The notes: generated by a model from the letters alone, not told the origin. A stretch of DNA of 64,000 bases from Plasmopara viticola (GCA_001695595.3 MBPM02000030.1:186001-250000); one strand, 5' to 3'. Shown: positions 45,301 to 57,976, counted from the stretch's first letter. Program-made: numbers and translations.

Positions 45301-48300
45301 AACCAATATAAATTGAAGCCCTTAAAACCCTGTCCACGCTTCGTACAATCTTGACAAATGGACTTACATTGAGATAGTTGTACCAAATCAGCAGATCTTT
45401 GAACGTCGTCATTAGATAGTACCTCCAAAGAAACTTTATACGTTCGTGATCATCACAGCCAATGTTCGGGAACCAGAGTTTGCTATATAGCGCCAATTTC
45501 GGTCGAAGGTATGTCTCATTAAGCGATGATGTACTCATACGGGAAATTGTCTTTAATAAGCTCGCATGTACAAGTAATCTTGTCTTCGCATTTACATCTA
45601 TCGAGACAAGTTTTGGCGTACCCATCCTTGCTTGCCCTCTCTGGAACATGGTCGATATTGTCAAACATCTTGAAGCTGTCGTTAGCAAAAGCCAAATATC
45701 TGCTATTCTTGATAATGATCATACCATTATTATTTAAAGCCTTCGTTTATCATGAGATAATGAGCACTATTGCAAGCGAATGCTGGTGTCTGTCCAAAAA
45801 TATTAGACCGTGTATCCAAACTTCTTCGATACTCTCAATAATTTTCATGTACGTATCGAGGTCTGGTTTCGCAAGACGTTGCTTCTCACTTTTTGTAGCG
45901 CGATGGCCTTCATGATATTTAATTGGCATTTTTGAATACGAGCGACGTCAAATAGTAAAAAGCCTCATATTTATCGTAAACTATCACCGGACAAATTTTA
46001 CGTAGGTGATCATATCATCAATCAGCACTTTGTACTTTTATTTGATAAGCATTGAACTTCGTAAGTTAGACTATCCAACATACTGACCGATACGGGAACG
46101 TGCTATTAATCGCTATTGGCTTAAATGTCCCCTCAAAGTCCTAAAATGCAATGATTGAGGTAGATACCAAACGATCTATACCGCGAAACTTCTTGGTTCT
46201 GTTCTCAGGTGGTGTGTAGAACGATGCCTTTGGCACAAATGACTTACAATTGATCGGATTGCATTTATTTTTGTAGGATATTGCTTAATTTGAGCGATAT
46301 TGGGCTTTTGAAGCAGTTGTGTTGACACTAGGTCTTGAGACTATACGTAATGGAGAAGGTGTGCCCGTCATGAAAGAGCACATCGAGCGAATTTCATGAT
46401 TTTCTATTCAATCGACGGCATTCCAGTGTCGGGGTCAAATCCATTGACATTGATTTTTTTCGATGCGATCTTCAAGCCGACTGAACTCAAGTATTTCAGT
46501 TGGCTTGCAGACTGCTTCAGAGATCAACTTGATACTTTTGTCCTCTGTATTCAATATAACGACTAAAAGTATCTTTTGATAGAGCATCGTTTTTTAGTCA
46601 ATTCTTTTTCCTTGTAGGTGACAAGCAATGCAATAGAATACGCGCTTGTAATTGAGTTATATCTTTCTATGTGAATCACGTCAGAAGCCAAAGCATCGCT
46701 ACCGCCAAAAGCATGATCGCGGGAATTTATCAAACTCGATAAGTATTGATCGATTCGGTTTTGACCCCTGACGTTAGATAATTAAAAGTATTTGATAGCT
46801 CGTTCATTTAATTAGCAGTATTTTTTGGCATTTGCTCTGCTACTTACGACAAAGGGCTTGTTGTAGACATTGGTATCGGCAATGTTTGAATCGAAGTAGA
46901 ACTCGATATCCCTTACTGAATCATACTAGCTATATTCAAAGGCAAGATTGACCTTGTGTAATCTTTTTGTGTGAGAAGTACAATTGCAAGTCAAACATAA
47001 ATCTCACTAGCTAGAATGAGCTCACACAAATCGTCTTTACCATATATTTTAACATTACGTTTGTACCTCGGAATATGGCTATATTCAGGTGAGAGATGAG
47101 CTTTGAGTTTTGCATCGCTGATATTGTAGTACAGCTTTGGATTGGTAGGGTCTGCTACATAGGCTTTCTTACTGGTGAGTCGCGCACCTTCACGCAGTAG
47201 CTTGTACCCCATTAAGTAGGTCCAAGATGTAGCTGCACAAGCTACTGGATGTTTTAGGCAAACCTGATGACGTCTCTTATAGAATGCATTAGGTTCAATC
47301 TCAACTTGGATTTATCGACTTCCTTTCAATGTCTCTGTCTGTTGTGTCTTTATTGTTGAGATCATACTCGCATGTATTTTTAATGCGTCTTCTCTTCAAT
47401 ATTACGTTGGTACAATTTTAGTGAGCAAGTCATTGTATGTATCAGCCGGTATATTGAAAGCACAGTATATGTTATAAAAAAAGGAATGCATACGATATTG
47501 ATAGATGCAAAAATTCTAAGCAGTCAACTTTGATCCGAAATCGTGATCGCGCGATAGCAATGTAGAGGCGACTCACCTCGGTCCGTATTCGAGTCGATTG
47601 TTGAATTGTCAGAGGAAGTGCATGTTTTAAAAAGCTCAACATTTCTGAAGAATTCCTCATTCCTCACTTGCTAAAGCATCACGTCTAATGGTTTGACCTC
47701 AATCGAAGAATTGCGTACCCACCCCGTGGAGGTTTCGGCCAATCACGGCCGACTGCGCATGGTGCGTTAAATCACGCCACAGCCGGCTATGGTGCTCGAT
47801 GACACTACGTGCGGTTTGTCGCTCAGGGTGATTCTTTTGAATGAGCATTTAATTATAAGATTGAACCTTAGAGTAATAGTGAGTGATATTGACATACAAA
47901 AGATCGATCGACAAGGTGATCAGCTCAATCTTTCATTACAGAAGTAAAGGGACTTACATAAGATCAATTAACAGGTTGATCAGCGTGGTCTTGTATATTA
48001 TAAACATCAGATTAATCTATAGCCGAGTCATTTGCTGATAAATAGTTTAGCCAGTAATAGAAATTGAAGTATAACGAGCAAATAGCGAGGCGTGCTGGTG
48101 TGACGTTTCTGCGTAAACTCTATAATTTAGTACTATTCGAAATACTGCCTTTTCACAACAACTCCCGCGCTGACAAGGATGTTTAAGGATGCATTCAATA
48201 TTATGGCCATTTAACACATTGGTGTCGGATAGGGTCCGTAGTATACCGCTTCTCATGGTAAACACTGTTTCAAACACTGGAAACCTCATGATTAATCTTT

Positions 48301-48866
48301 ACAACAGACTATGCACGGTCATATAGTCGCACGAAAAGAGTCAGCTGTGTGCTTGAAGATACACTGTGCAGTATGTGCACTTAGACGCCACATTTGTTAG
48401 CCAACAAGCTATTATGGCTAATTGGCACTCACAAATGCGATTTACGCATTTACGGGCTCTCCATCTTTTAGTGCAAATGAGCTGATGCACCCTAAATTTC
48501 CACTTGAAATTAAGGCTATAAGATCAAAGGCCGGGAAGTGTGAGAAACGTGTTTGTATGAAAACACCTATCTGACTTCACAGAAAGTCGGCTATGTACAA
48601 TCAGTAGAGGAAGCATGCGATTACATCCGCCCAAAATAAGTAAAGAGTATCCTTCGATAACCTGGAGAGAGATATAAAAAGTGTTTTATTAGTGTTGCTA
48701 GAAGCAAAATCTACCGCGAAAAAAGTAAGTTAGGTGTTTTCAGGCACGATGAAAAACTTTCTTTGAGACCTTTAGCAGTCCTGAACATACATGAGTCATT
48801 GTACACTACCAATATTCCTAATACAACTTCGACGCATTAAGAACTTTAGGTGGGCTTCTAAAAAGG

Positions 48867-49364
48867 TTGGGATATCAAGCTCTGAAGACAACCCCGTCAA
48901 GCGTCGTTTCTGAACCCAACCTTCCAGTCAGATGGCGCACCGGTGTTCATACGGCCACTAGTAGCTTCCATGTATCGGGCATAGAGCCACAGCTTTATGC
49001 CATAGTGATGCGCGTTCTAAGTGGCCGTCTTATTTCAAATCATACTAAAAAAGGAGGAAAATTATCGGCGCTATTTAAAGAAGCCGCGCTGAGATGTGCG
49101 GCGGATGTTTCTAAAGTGAAACTCAAGTTTTACATGGTAAAAAAAGCTAAATGGGAATTTGTTTCTTTTTTCTCTTCCAAGCGCATTACTTCGGCCGCGC
49201 AAGAGCTTCTCCATCTCATGAAGATGGCGCGAGGTTGGTGCCAGAGCGGCCTCTTTCGGCGCTTTTTAGCTAGCAAGCCAGTGTCATTTTCATATAATTT
49301 GTTTATGAACCAGAGGCGCTCTTATAAACGAAACCGACTTTTCGAAAAAGAAAGTCAAGAGTGA
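48867..49364 (+). other. unassigned open frame (166 codons)
   Basis: The longest frame in the desert, basic and Ser/Lys-rich, with no signal peptide, membrane segment or known motif. Higher GC than its surroundings. It could be a fragment of a transposon protein or a lone orphan gene. I would not count it as a gene without transcript evidence. Confidence 0.25.
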
Positions 49365-50082
49365 TGGGTAACTCTCTTCCCTAGTGAAACGAAGTTCTTG
49401 TCGATCTGCGAGAAAACAATCCGGAGATCGCTTTCGGTATCCTACATACACTTCAGTATGCAAACCGGTCTAAACACCAGTAAGGCTCACCTTTTTAGAG
49501 GGCAGTTACAGCGGGATGGAATCGGGCTAAATAGCGTATCAAATTAATTAGTCTTAAAATAATATGTAAAATATTGCAACATCGATCCCATTTATGGTAA
49601 GCTGTAAATCTTCGATTCTATCCATTCTAAAAACATCAGTGTGCAAAGCGATGTCGTGCACACTAAATGGCGAAAAGTGAGCTTTTACCTCAAAACCTCA
49701 CCTTTATACCACCCTTCTTGACGTGCTTGTGCGAGCCACATAGTTCAGTTGTCCCTGCGGAGTCGTCGCGCTTGTACAGACGCGCCAATTCGTGTCGCAT
49801 TACGCAATGTAGCTCAACGTCAGCAAGTCTAGCGAGACCTTCTTATCCATGAGCTACTACTGCATACGTCCCTCCACCATCCATGCAGACTAGACGATCT
49901 TGCAGCGTCAACGTGTGTATCTAATTAGTCACAACTAGTAAATGTTTTGCTTGAAAAGAGAGAAATGCTGAAAATGCGCTAGTTGCTATCCCGGCGAGTT
50001 AAAGTAGCAATAATGAATACACGAGAAAACGTTTGACTTGATATTGATCAATACACCTCAAAGTGGTAAAAGTAGAGTCCTG

Positions 50083-51666
50083 ATGAAAGAAGTGTCCGTA
50101 GTAGAGACGTCGTCGGCGAGTGCGCAGACGTACATGCAAATTCAGTCCGACTGGTCAGACGCTGACGAGTCGTGTTGGCTTGATGTGTACGACCGTAGTG
50201 TCAAAATTGCGGCATCCAACGATCGTACATGCGCTCCAGTCGCTGAGGTGCAGTCCAGTCTGAGCTCCCAATACCAATTGCCACTTGCAAATGAATCAAC
50301 TTCCCTTCAAGCGCAAAGTTGCGCTCGTATCTGCAGCCGAGGGAGCTTGTGGATCGACGTGCAGGTGGAGAAAGCGCCATGCACGCAGCTGCGCACAGTT
50401 TTTCAAGCCCCAACGGAGACGGTGAAGATCCCAGTTACAGCCTCCGAGAGTGTGGGAACACCATTCTTGCAATTACATACTGTGGACGTTTCGAGAGACG
50501 AGAGGTTTGTGGTGGTTGGAGGCACAGATGGGGTCTGCATGCTCTGGGATCGTCAGGATCGAACCCACATGCTGCCACTGAAAGGCCATGTGGCAGACGT
50601 CACGAAGGCTCGATTCTTTCCAAGTTCGCAAGTTGTGCTGACCGGCTCGCTGGACCTAACGCTCAAGATTTGGAGCATCCAAGGAAAGTGTGCTGCAGAA
50701 TTGAAGGGACATCGAGGAGGGATTGAAGACGTTGTTATTATTGGCAGGGGCAAGAATGTGCTATGTAAGTTTCAATGAGTCTATAGAGGAGAAGGATTGG
50801 AGACTGGATAGTGACAAATATTTGACGTACTCTAGCCTGCGGCAACGATGGGCTCATTCAGCTTTGGAATTGTGGGACGCAAGACGTCATTGCCAAGTGG
50901 GCAAATGATGACCAGAGTCCAGTGCACTGCTTGTCACTTCTAAATGACACTGCCCAATTGCTAGTGGATGGCAAGTCGCAGCCATGTACAAGCGAAATTG
51001 AAGCAGAGACGGATGGCAAGGTGTTTTTTGCCGGACTTGAGAACGGAGAGACACTTGGCGTGGATCTCCGGGCGCAAAGAGCGGTGCGAGTGCTTGATTT
51101 GACAATGAAGGAAAGAGATTGATTGTAATTCTTTGTGCTAGGTATTGAATCTCGACGGGCTTGCTGGTTCGATTCTCTCGTGCGCTACTATCAGCACAAT
51201 GCTCTTTACTGGAAGCGAAGATGGTCTATTGACTGTCTGGGATCTTCGCTACCCAGAGTACGCAAACATGCCTAATTGATCAGAGTCGAAGAAAATCCTG
51301 ATCCATGACTCTTGTAGATCTCCTCTGCACGTCTTGTCGCGGAGCTCAACGCCAATTCATAGTATCGCAGCTTCAATGCTCTCGACTGATGATCAAGTCT
51401 GCATATACACTGCCCATGGCGATGGTGCGTGCACCAAGTGGAGCACTTTTGGCCAAGCACCTCACGTGGCCACGGAATATACGGGTCCACACTATGATGC
51501 CGTTCGCGAAGTCGCGGTCGGAGCCCAGACTGGGCTCGTCGTCAGTGCTTGTCGTGATGGGTGCTTACGTGAATACGCACCGCGTAAAGTTACCACGCAC
51601 TCTTGCATGACGGCACACGGAAAGACCTACAATCGAGTCGAGCAGGCAAAGTACCAAGAGACGTAA
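50083..51666 (+). CDS. PAAF1-like WD40 protein (proteasomal ATPase-associated factor)
   Basis: Four exons, 50083-50764, 50836-51089, 51142-51257, 51318-51666, give 466 residues. The second intron's donor could be 51084 instead of 51090. Introns of 52-71 nt have GTAAGT, GTGCTT and GTACGC donors. WD repeats: VVVGGTDGVCMLWD, VLTGSLDLTLKIWS, KGHRGGIEDVVIIGRGKNVLSC, then CGNDGLIQLWNCGTQDVIAKW, LFTGSEDGLLTVWDLRYPE and CRDGCLREY. The order, the spacing and the GHRGGIxDxxIxxRGxNVLS run match PAAF1/Rpn14, which chaperones assembly of 26S proteasome base ATPases. The start is the first ATG in the frame; the upstream extension begins with a non-ATG codon. The N-terminal 120 residues are less conserved, as in the family. 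Confidence 0.85.
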
Positions 51667-51690
51667 AATTACATAGGATTTATGTACTTG

Positions 51691-53124
51691 TCAAACGTGA
51701 GAGGCTATCGAGACTGTGCTAACAGAGCTCAAATCTTTGCTCTCGCGTCGAACCAAATCGACTCCTAACACAGAGCTAAGCGTCTTGGTACCTGATGCCA
51801 AGATCCTCCTTTCATTTGTCAACTGAATTTCGGGGACGGTGTCAAAAGTGTGTTTGCTAGTGCAGCCTAAAGCCTGGCCCTCGTTGCCCTCTTCCACGTC
51901 AGAATGCGTGATGGAGAGACGGTCGTATCGCGTCGGCTTGACCTCGTCGGCGGCATCTGCCATCACGTGCTTGATGTACGTATAGAATAGCATGCCGCAC
52001 GTCGCGACAACGAGACCGCACACGTTGATTGAAATGAGCTGATCGCCAAAAATAAAGACGGCAAGCAACACTTGCGTGACGTCTTTAAAGCTCCCAGCAA
52101 TCCCTAACGACAGTGCCGATGTCTTCTTGACTAGTAAAATCTCAATGAAAATCAGCACAAACGCCAGGCAGCCACTGATAAAGATAAACACGAGCGACAT
52201 GAGCAACAATTGCGAATCGAGCATGAACCTTGACGTGGCATAGTCACTGCCTTCGGACACCAGGGCAATTGGCAGCAGGCCAAGAGCGCTCGCCGGTGAC
52301 ACGTAGTAGACAACCGCCAGTACTTTGTTAGTCGGGGCCCCATGCGTACTTTCCATGGCTTGCAACAACGACTGCGTGAGTACCCACCTTAAGGTTCCAA
52401 TCACTGATGCGGCCAAGACGAGGAGAAAGCCATCCAAGACAAAATGGGCTGAGCCATAACTCGCGAGTCCAATGCCACTGGAAATCAAGACAATGACCCC
52501 AAAGAGATGCCAAGACGGACGTTGGTGGCCGAGACAGATGGAAAAGAGGAGATTCCACACGTTGCCTCCGGATTTCACAATGGTATAAAACGTCACTGTG
52601 ATGTAAAAGAGCGAGAGGTTCGAGAGCATAATGTCGAGCGCCGTGCAGACCCCAATGGGTACGGCGAGCTTCCAGTAAAGACTCAACGGAAGCGCCATCA
52701 TTGTTCCATTTTCACTGCTAGAGCAGCGATCGATCACGCGTGACAGGAAACACTTGACAAACATATTGATGCACGTCATGGTCGTCGCAAACGGGTAGCC
52801 GCCACCCGCCCAGACCCGTAAGAACCACTTGTTAAACAACGTCATGCCAATGCTCACTGCATACCAAAGCACTACAAAGACACTCACGTCCAAAGCGTGC
52901 AATGCCGCTCGAAATGGCACGAAAAGACCAAATATCGGGACTAGACGCAGTCGCTTGCGTCGTCGGCGGGTCTTGGCTAAGTACATGCCCAGCAGCCGAA
53001 GTCCGAGCGCGAGCGACAACATAAAAGAGCACGTGGCGACTAAGGCTGCGGTCTTGTCATCGTTGCTCCCATCTTGGCGAAGGGATGGCAGCGACCTCGA
53101 GTCATTATCGTCTGCCCGTACCAT
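51691..53124 (-). CDS. drug/metabolite-superfamily nucleotide-sugar or triose-phosphate-type transporter (SLC35C2-like)
   Basis: Single exon, 477 residues, about ten membrane helices. TPT-family pattern: TLFNKWFLRVW in the first repeat, then LDIMLSNLSLFYITVTFYTIVKSGG, a helix pair with RWVLTQSLLQ, and a final repeat KKTSALSLGIAGSFKDVTQVLLAVFIFGD. This is closest to the SLC35C2/Ymd8 branch, Golgi or ER proteins implicated in GDP-fucose/nucleotide-sugar exchange; the exact substrate cannot be read from sequence. The C-terminal tail is hydrophilic and charged, and the N-terminal tail is about 45 residues. It is convergent with the PAAF1-like gene: the two stop codons lie only 24 bp apart, so the transcripts' 3' ends probably overlap. 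Confidence 0.85.
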   Translation of the reverse strand: MVRADDNDSRSLPSLRQDGSNDDKTAALVATCSFMLSLALGLRLLGMYLAKTRRRRKRLRLVPIFGLFVPFRAALHALDVSVFVVLWYAVSIGMTLFNKWFLRVWAGGGYPFATTMTCINMFVKCFLSRVIDRCSSSENGTMMALPLSLYWKLAVPIGVCTALDIMLSNLSLFYITVTFYTIVKSGGNVWNLLFSICLGHQRPSWHLFGVIVLISSGIGLASYGSAHFVLDGFLLVLAASVIGTLRWVLTQSLLQAMESTHGAPTNKVLAVVYYVSPASALGLLPIALVSEGSDYATSRFMLDSQLLLMSLVFIFISGCLAFVLIFIEILLVKKTSALSLGIAGSFKDVTQVLLAVFIFGDQLISINVCGLVVATCGMLFYTYIKHVMADAADEVKPTRYDRLSITHSDVEEGNEGQALGCTSKHTFDTVPEIQLTNERRILASGTKTLSSVLGVDLVRRESKDLSSVSTVSIASHV

Positions 53125-54924
53125 GCCACCCAGTGTTATGAAGCCACAGGGAGTGGTGTATAATGTCGTAGGTTGAAAGCCTATTAGAGGTAATAGTAGA
53201 GCTCACCTAGGTCGTTAAGGGCAGAGTGTGATAGGATGAAATGGTTACATTTCTTAAGTTCAACTTGTAAATTTGTATTGTCTCTTTTTCTTCCCGTCAA
53301 CAATGGTATTACTAATTCTAGTGTCTCCGGTGAGACGCTTATTGCTTGGTCTTATGGTTCCTCTTTCTGCAGCTTTGAACGCCAAACTTTTATATGTTTG
53401 CGCTCTGAGCACAAGAGTTACATGTTGACGATTTACGTTTTGTGAAAAAAGAAATACATATGATTACACCCACCTTATATTCTATATGGTGTTTATAGTG
53501 AAGCCATGTCAGCTGTTACTGGACACTGTAACGGCATACCATAATGTAGCCAATCAGATATATGAGCTGTCATCAATGCGGGAGCTAATGATACCGTCGG
53601 GCTATAAGTCAAGAGAAGCCAAAGTTCGGGCCCACGACACAGATAATTTATCCGAAATATATCAGCTCAAGTGCTCCCCTTTTGTAGTGCACTTGCGACT
53701 GTTTAAACTTCTTGCACGCATTCTCAAGAACACAGGTGTCACCTCCGTTGATCCCCATATGCCCGCGCGGATAGCTCACGTGCTATTACCGATAATCTTA
53801 TCTTTTGTCTATTCAATAATTGGTTTTCAAAAAGGCATCGACCTCTTATTATACAGCACTTCTTATCAAACACCTCATGCGCTCGATGCTCTTATATATG
53901 ATGGCTGAGGGGATGATGAGCGGACGACTCGATCCTATTCCCATGCATCTTCTGTAGCTTGAGACGAGACCGCAAAGCTATCTCATACCCTGTACCATTA
54001 GACTGTAGATTTGTGCGGAACATGGCGGCCAAGCGGATATTTGGCGTTATGAATAACAAAGAAGTCGAAGCTACTTTGCTCTCTATTAAGCGCGGTGACG
54101 CAGGTCCTGAATTCGAAGTTTGCATGACCTCGTTAGACGACACAGTTATGTCTCAAGTCGGAGAATGGAGCGGCATGTAATAAAGTAGAATCTACAATGT
54201 CGAGCTACCGACCGAAATACACGAAAAATACTGTCGCAATTGGCAGGGAATTAATACTCACGGCCACGAGGATCAAATTACGTTGAATCCTTTAAGGCCC
54301 AGTATAATATTTCTCCTAACAGTCAACCAGTTGGAACGTATTGAAAAGTATATCGCACATTGAGAGTAGAAGTGGCCGTTCTACGAGAATGACCGTGTTT
54401 AATTCGGAAGCGGATCAATGGACGCTACCAAATGCATATTCTGCTTTCGTCTATCACTAGTACAGGGAATTTGTCAGTACAAGCTCTTTACCGCTTATTA
54501 CCGAACAATTTCCACTTTCGCCTCTGAATTTAGTTCTTAGTCAATCCGACAATGTGACTTTGGTTTTGCGCCGACTATCATGCCGCGTTGGTCGTGGTCG
54601 CACTTCCCAAGACTTCCCATGCCCATTGAGATGTTTGACTTGTGTAATGATTCATTTACGAGCACATGCTGAACATGTCAGTAATTTACGTTGCGATGGT
54701 TGGCGTTTATTGGATAGCAGTCCTCCCCATAAGTTAGTGCCGCAAATTCGAATCAACTCAATAAGGCATATCCAAACGGAACCACCAGCAGGCCGATATT
54801 CACAAAAACTAGAAAGACCGCAGGCCATGTGTTACTTTCTCGAATGAGATACCATAAGTCACCATACTATGCGAATTTCCGTGTATGTATAATGATCATA
54901 ACTGCTCTTTTGCGCGTTCATCTC
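53125..54924. other. intergenic, decayed region
   Basis: About 1.8 kb between the transporter gene and the F-box copy. A plus-strand frame at 53486-53908 (140 codons) and one at 53959-54180 are motif-free and I do not call them genes. Nothing else is recognised. Confidence 0.45.
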
Positions 54925-55225
54925 ATGAAGCACACCACCAAGTATATGGTGCATCCTCTAGTGCAGCGCCTTGACGATTGCGTAGGTGCTACAGCACGAA
55001 AAGTGTACAAGCAGCAAACACCATCTTCGGAGCTACTGCAGCTTCCTCAGTGCGAACTTTAACGGCAACTTCCCGACCTTTGAGTCTTTGTGGACTCTCT
55101 CAGTGGCCAAACCACTTCTACGCCCCCGTCTTCGCTCGTGCGCAGCGCTTTTCGACATCCAGATGCGCAATGGCTCATACCGCAACTAAAGGGAAAGGCG
55201 TCAATCGACCCGTGCTAAATTTTTT
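54925..55225 (+). pseudogene. truncated, internally deleted copy of the F-box/C2H2 gene
   Basis: From ATG 54925 (MKHTTKYMVHPLVQRLDDC) the DNA is a close copy of the 5' end of the intact gene at 60007-62241, including about a dozen bases upstream of the start (GCGCGTTCATCT). It has a premature stop TAA at 55060-55062, where the intact gene has a CAA codon. At about 55180 it jumps to sequence matching an internal part of the intact gene (GGCGTCAATCGACCCGTGCT), which skips roughly 775 bp. After about 55225 similarity fades. The copy is on the strand opposite to the parent. Confidence 0.9.
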
Positions 55226-55425
55226 TAAATATGTCGAGGCTTTTCACTCACATTAATATTTAGAGCTTGCTTCCTAAGTGCAGCCCCGTTTCACTCTGTA
55301 GTCTACGCTTACGCCGGTAAGATGAAGGCTCAAAACATATGTCAGACGCGTCAAATCGCGAAGTCAACAGATAAGCACGCTTTCTCACGCCAAGAAAGTA
55401 AAAAAAGTTCCAGGTGACCAATAAT

Positions 55426-55442
55426 CTTTCATTCTCAATCTT
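55426..55442 (+). promoter_or_regulatory. retained oomycete initiator (Inr) of the effector pseudogene
   Basis: CTTTCATTCTCAATCTT aligns with the initiator of the intact copy and keeps the TCATTCT core. It lies about 32-48 bp upstream of the pseudogene's start codon. Confidence 0.6.
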
Positions 55443-55473
55443 ACCGGCCAACTGCAAAGTCGACAAAGTTCTC

Positions 55474-56511
55474 ATGGTACCAACTCGTCTACGGGTCGTC
55501 GTGATGCTCACGATAGTCGCTCTTAACACACTTTGTGAGACTGTCGAGGTCGCGGCGAGAGTCTCTAGCGCTCCAATCCCAGAGCATAGACACACTGCCT
55601 TTTATTGATCAACTCCGTCCACGTCGGCTATTGCCTGCACGTCGCTTGATGAATTTTGTAACGAAACATTTCGCGGATCCTTTAAAAGAAAAGTTTTACG
55701 CACACATGCCCTTCGAACATGTCGACATTCATCTCCAAAGAGCGACAAAACTTCTAGAGCATACAAAGTTGGAAATGTGGATGCAACAAATCTTTTTACG
55801 AGTCAGGATTTCAAAACTTGGGAACACGCAGTTTAAGGATACTATGGCGACAAGTCTGATGAGTTAATAATTTCAACAATGTTGAATCAGCTTTATAAGA
55901 TAGACATCGGCGGGGTCGAACCAGTCATTGCACTGGCTATCAAAAATAAAGACACGCAAGCTTTGGGACTTTGCTTTGAAAACTTGCTACTAGAAAAGGT
56001 GGCTAAGGACTTAAGAAGAGGTGATGAGCTTTCTATAATCACTTACATGCGTTATGCGCTCTATCGTGGCTCGGCGGCAAACTCTGTGGAAACAAAAATG
56101 CAGAAGTTGCTGGACAATGCTGACCTCACTCGACTGACTCGTGAAATTGAAGAGCAGGCAATTCATTTTCCGAATGATCTTGCATATAGTTTGGAGCATT
56201 ATTTTACGCTTATTAGTGGAGAAAGGCAGGTTTAGAACACTTTCATGAAATTGAAACCTGATAAAGAATTCAGCAATAATGCCTTCCTGCTCAACGTGCT
56301 TTACAATAAGGCGTCTGGCCCTGTCATCAACGTGGACTTCGCCAAATCCATGCTTTTAATGCCGCGTCAGTCAGGATTGACTGATGAGCAGATTTCTGGA
56401 GTTCTTGGCAAATTCGGGGGCAAAAAAGCTCCGTATGATCTTCAATCAGAGGTGCTCGATTCGTTGTCGAAGGCGTTAAAGTCTAACCCGTCGCCATGTG
56501 GTCAAGCGTAG
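55474..56511 (+). pseudogene. decayed copy of the WY-like effector
   Basis: It begins ATG 55474 (MVPTRLRVVVMLTIVALNTL), a signal peptide like that of the intact gene (57977-59032, minus). The frame shifts near 55600 and returns near 55770, with in-frame stops TAA at 55834-55836 and TAG at 56233-56235. Conserved blocks: an Arg-rich run before RRLMNFV, DFKTWEHAV (the first WY tryptophan kept), GGVEPVIALAIKNKDT, and the terminal block with KEFSNNAFLLNVLYNKAS. The second tryptophan site (LLQEW in the intact protein) reads LLLEKV here. The upstream initiator and the leader CAAAGTCGAC are also retained, so this is a duplicate at the DNA level, not a retrocopy. Confidence 0.9.
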
Positions 56512-57976
56512 CGATCTAACGATGGATTGCAACGGTAGAATTGCGGCTGGTTTTCACATGACATAGGACCTCTCGCGTTAACATTTTGTGTTGCTTATGA
56601 GTGGAGACATGATTGGAGAAGGTCTTTAGTCAGTAGCAGAGAAGACTTGGCTCAAGTTGATTGAACGAGCGACGCTCAATACTATTTTAATTTGCCACGG
56701 GCCTGTCATCTGAGCACAAGGCTTGCGTGTAAACGATAAAGATATCGAAGATGAATACACTCTTTAAATGATGCTTTTTATAATCATAATAGAAGCCGTC
56801 CCCGAGAGGTAGCTTACCTTTGATAGGCTTCGTACCAATAGTTGTAAAACGGTATTCCATTTTGAAGATGAAAAATAAACTTTCTGCATTTCATTACCCA
56901 GTGCGATATAAAGCACGATATTTTTTTTCCGTCCAGAGGATCTGGATAATGTCGGATTCATTTGTTTGATTTATAAGGAGAAGACGACACGAAGAATTTA
57001 TCTCATAAGCCTTACAACCGCAGAGTACGCTACTTAGGGACTTTCTTCACGCTTCCTCAGCTACAATGCTGTCATCTTCATTGTCACGCCTACGCGAATA
57101 GATCGACCTGACTTGGTTCTATGCAAATATATCATATTTCTTGTAATATTGAGTAAAATGTGTCCGATATTTGATTCTTGAGTAAATTCCCTAAAGTATA
57201 CTTACGAACGTCGTGAACGCTGACTCGAAAAAGCTCACCGGAAGGTAAAAGGTCACCCACCTGTTAGTGTACCGGTTTTTGAAATTGCCTTCTCGTGTTT
57301 ACCAGTCAAGAAGCCCAATTTGACGGAGCTATCAAAAAGTGCTCACTATCAAGTATTGTAAAAAAGATACGCGTGATCCTTTTAGGTACATTCTCAAACA
57401 CCTAGCGTCTAATTATCCGAATACTGTTTGCCTAAACAAAAACTCATACTACTTTGTGCTGAAGCGCGGTGGGACTCCCATACCCATCCATCGTCTGAGA
57501 AACGTGATGACTTCCTGCTAAAAAACCGCTCAGAGCGTGGCCTGCCTCGCAGTTTTGTCACTTGTGGAGACATTAGACGTATAACCTACCATAACCCACA
57601 CGCTAGAATTAAAAGCAAGATGTTTGACCCATTTCTTGGACCGGGCTCATCACACTATGGTTTTTTTATCGATCTCACTTTAAGTTACAGTTCAATAAAA
57701 ATTGTTAAATACATGATTTACATACTGATTTTAAAGCCATGAAACCTCAATCGTTAACATGCAAGCCTTGAGCTCAGGTGACACTTTAACTATTGTGGTA
57801 GCCAAGGAAGTACCAAGCGTCACTTTCTCAATAATCAATACAAATCAAGAGCCTTCTCCAGTCGTATGTCTTCAAACTTTGGCTACACAAACTATACATA
57901 CACATAAGCAACACATAACGTAACGTGAGAGATCGTACGCGTAAACCATATGCATACGTACCGGTGCATTGTATCT
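56512..57976. other. gene-free stretch between the pseudogene and the intact effector
   Basis: About 1.5 kb, AT-rich. Plus-strand frames at 57339-57742 are fragmentary and motif-free. No RNA gene or named repeat is seen. Confidence 0.5.

Larger units (their letters stand above)
39796..50082. other. 10-kb AT-rich gene desert, probably decayed transposons
   Basis: No gene is supported. Open frames are scattered over both strands; the longest are 42491-42820 (+), 45230-45688 (-), 45526-45915 (+), 46991-47212 (-) and 48867-49364 (+). None shows a motif I can name. A perfect 11-bp hairpin stem is at 42365-42391. An imperfect direct duplication (period about 61 bp, around GATCAGC) lies at about 47890-48000. 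The base composition is visibly poorer in GC than in the neighbouring gene islands, except for a small GC-richer patch near 47720-47840 that could be part of an old LTR. The whole resembles eroded LTR retrotransposon sequence, without an intact gag/pol frame. Confidence 0.6.

Noticed and set aside
53486..53908. 140-residue gene
   Set aside because: No recognisable domain, and the region is interrupted on both sides by unrelated decayed sequence.
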